Positions 14,009-15,187 of a stretch of DNA of 15,187 nt are shown here, piece after piece. The stretch spans positions 23,299-38,485 of the forward strand of contig PLZZ01000183.1 in assembly GCA_003153585.1 (NCBI GenBank), read 5' to 3'. The DNA is from Acidobacteriota bacterium (GTDB lineage Bacteria > Acidobacteriota > Terriglobia > Acidiferrales > UBA7541). The notes below the pieces were generated by a model. It was not told where the DNA came from. It ran no database searches and saw nothing but the letters and a program-made list of their open reading frames with translations. The position numbers were made by a program, and so were the translations under genes. The stretch's first letter is position 1; every line of letters starts with the position of its first letter.

Positions 14009-15187
14009 CTATCGTTCGATTTCAATCTCGGTTTCCCTGGCGCGGCTTGAATCGGAAGCCTCGGCGGGAGCTGCAGAAGATGTGCCTGCATAAGAAGCAG
14101 CCGCAGGCTTGGGCGCGGGCGAGCCTGCCTTGGTAGCGCGAGTTTGGGCCGGAGAATTCGCCTGCGCTTCGACGAAATCGGCCAGGCAAAGCCGCAGGTT
14201 GCCCATATTCGTGCAGTAGGAAAGACCGACCTCCATATCGACAACGCCGGCGCGAATCATCTTCTCGATTTCATCGTCGAAGCATTGCATCTCGCCGTTT
14301 TCGGCATCGCGCATGGCGTCCAGCAGAGATTTTCCTTCGGCTTCGCCCTTCTGCACATATTCGCGCGTTCGTACCGTAGCTTTCAGAATTTCGAAGGCAG
14401 CCGCGCGGCCGGTTCCGTCCATCCGGGGAATCAATCTTTGCGAAATAATGTAGCGGAAAGATTTCGCCAGGCGCCCGCGAATCGCGTTCTGCTCTTCCAG
14501 CGGAAACACGCCGATGATTCTTTCCACCGTCTTCGAAGCATCAATCGTGTGCAGCGTCGAATAGACCATGTGGCCCGTTTCGGCGGCTTCCAGCGCCACT
14601 TCAATGGTTTGCTTGTCGCGCATTTCGCCCACCAGGATCAGCTTGGGCGCTTGCCGCAACGCAGCGCGTAACGCCAGCGCGAAACTGGGACAGTCCGTAT
14701 GCAATTCGCGCTGGTGAATCGTCGCTAGCTTGTGCTGATGGAGGAATTCAATGGGATCTTCGATGGTGATGACGTGGCACGCCTTGGTTTGATTTATTTT
14801 ATCCACAAACGCGGCCAGCGTGGACGATTTTCCGCTGCCTGTCGGCCCCGTAACCAAAACGATTCCCGGTCGAAGCTCCGCTGCTTCATTCAGTTCTTTC
14901 GGCAGATTTAGCGACCTGAAATCCGGCACATCGGTCGGAATCACGCGCATCACAATCCCGCAACTGCCTCGTTGCGTGAAAATGTTTACTCGAAATCGTG
15001 ATAGCTTCGGGACGCTGTAGGAAATGTCGCAGGACCCTTCTTCCTTGAGTTTTTCCAAGGCATGCTTGCTCCGGCCCATCAGATCGGCTGCAATTCGCGC
15101 CGTGTCGTCTGGTTTCAACATTCCCACGCCGGGAATTTTCAATTGGACAAGCTGGCCGTTCACTTCCACCTGCGGCGCGCGGCCGGG
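14009..15187 (-). CDS. pilT: type IV pilus retraction-type ATPase, PilT/PilU family, 5' end outside window
   Basis: This is a cytoplasmic hexameric ATPase that powers pilus retraction (twitching). The frame stays open to the right edge (visible N-terminus PGRAPQVEVNGQLVQL, the usual early PilT strand), so the start is missing; 392 residues are visible. A GTG at 15169 is internal to this conserved strand and is not taken as the start. Walker A is GPTGSGKS (visible residues 114-121). The Asp-box follows in VITIEDPIEF, Walker B is LILVGEMRD, and the His-box is GHMVYSTLHTIDASKTVERI. All catalytic boxes are intact. The C-terminal domain reads EILKATVRTREYVQKGE and GEMQCFDDEIEKMIRAG instead of the PilT hallmark AIRNLIRE, so this part resembles PilU. 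A tail of about 50 residues rich in Ala/Pro/Ser ends in charged RARETEIEIER; it is probably disordered. It is separate from the two genes downstream by 176 bp. The gene symbol is by family; PilU or another paralogue remains possible. Confidence 0.9.
   Translation of the reverse strand, partial: PGRAPQVEVNGQLVQLKIPGVGMLKPDDTARIAADLMGRSKHALEKLKEEGSCDISYSVPKLSRFRVNIFTQRGSCGIVMRVIPTDVPDFRSLNLPKELNEAAELRPGIVLVTGPTGSGKSSTLAAFVDKINQTKACHVITIEDPIEFLHQHKLATIHQRELHTDCPSFALALRAALRQAPKLILVGEMRDKQTIEVALEAAETGHMVYSTLHTIDASKTVERIIGVFPLEEQNAIRGRLAKSFRYIISQRLIPRMDGTGRAAAFEILKATVRTREYVQKGEAEGKSLLDAMRDAENGEMQCFDDEIEKMIRAGVVDMEVGLSYCTNMGNLRLCLADFVEAQANSPAQTRATKAGSPAPKPAAASYAGTSSAAPAEASDSSRARETEIEIER

Overview
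The window is about 15 kb of a Gram-negative chromosome, moderately GC-rich. It carries two RND-type heavy-metal efflux cassettes, lipoprotein adaptors, a large exported Asp-box propeller protein, a LolA-like exported protein and a type IV pilus retraction-type ATPase. This mix, and the style of the proteins, fits an uncultured soil-type Acidobacteriota (Terriglobia/Koribacter-like). That assignment is inferred from gene content, not from a marker gene.

Left part (1-9580). A truncated HAD-superfamily phosphatase reads leftward off the edge (143 to 1). Divergent from it, a plus-strand cluster begins with a small two-TM protein (358-786) of no recognised family, which has a Cys/His-rich segment just outside its second TM. 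Two tandem cassettes follow, each a lipoprotein periplasmic adaptor plus an inner-membrane RND pump: 938-2065 with 2066-5197, and 5354-6478 with 6485-9580. Both pumps keep the TM4 acidic residues of the CzcA-type heavy-metal efflux (HME) branch and lack the CusA methionine triad, so a divalent-cation substrate is more likely than Cu+/Ag+. No TolC/CusC-type outer-membrane factor lies in the window; the pumps must borrow one or use one encoded further away. The two cassettes look like divergent duplicates.

Middle (9581-9807). A tRNA-Ala(CGC) with encoded CCA lies between the pump cluster and a convergent minus-strand group. A perfect 7-bp hairpin sits just upstream of it.

Right part (9808-15187, minus strand). 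Transcription runs leftward. A PilT/PilU-family ATPase enters from the right edge with its 5' end missing. After a 176-bp gap comes a two-gene unit: a LolA-like exported protein (13832 to 13074), then a 1089-residue exported Asp-box beta-propeller protein (13077 to 9808). The last two overlap by 4 bp (GTGA), and the propeller gene has a consensus Shine-Dalgarno, so they are very probably co-translated.

Nothing here is a phage, transposon or CRISPR. The least explained element is the small membrane protein heading the double efflux cluster, together with the dyad-symmetric element upstream of it.
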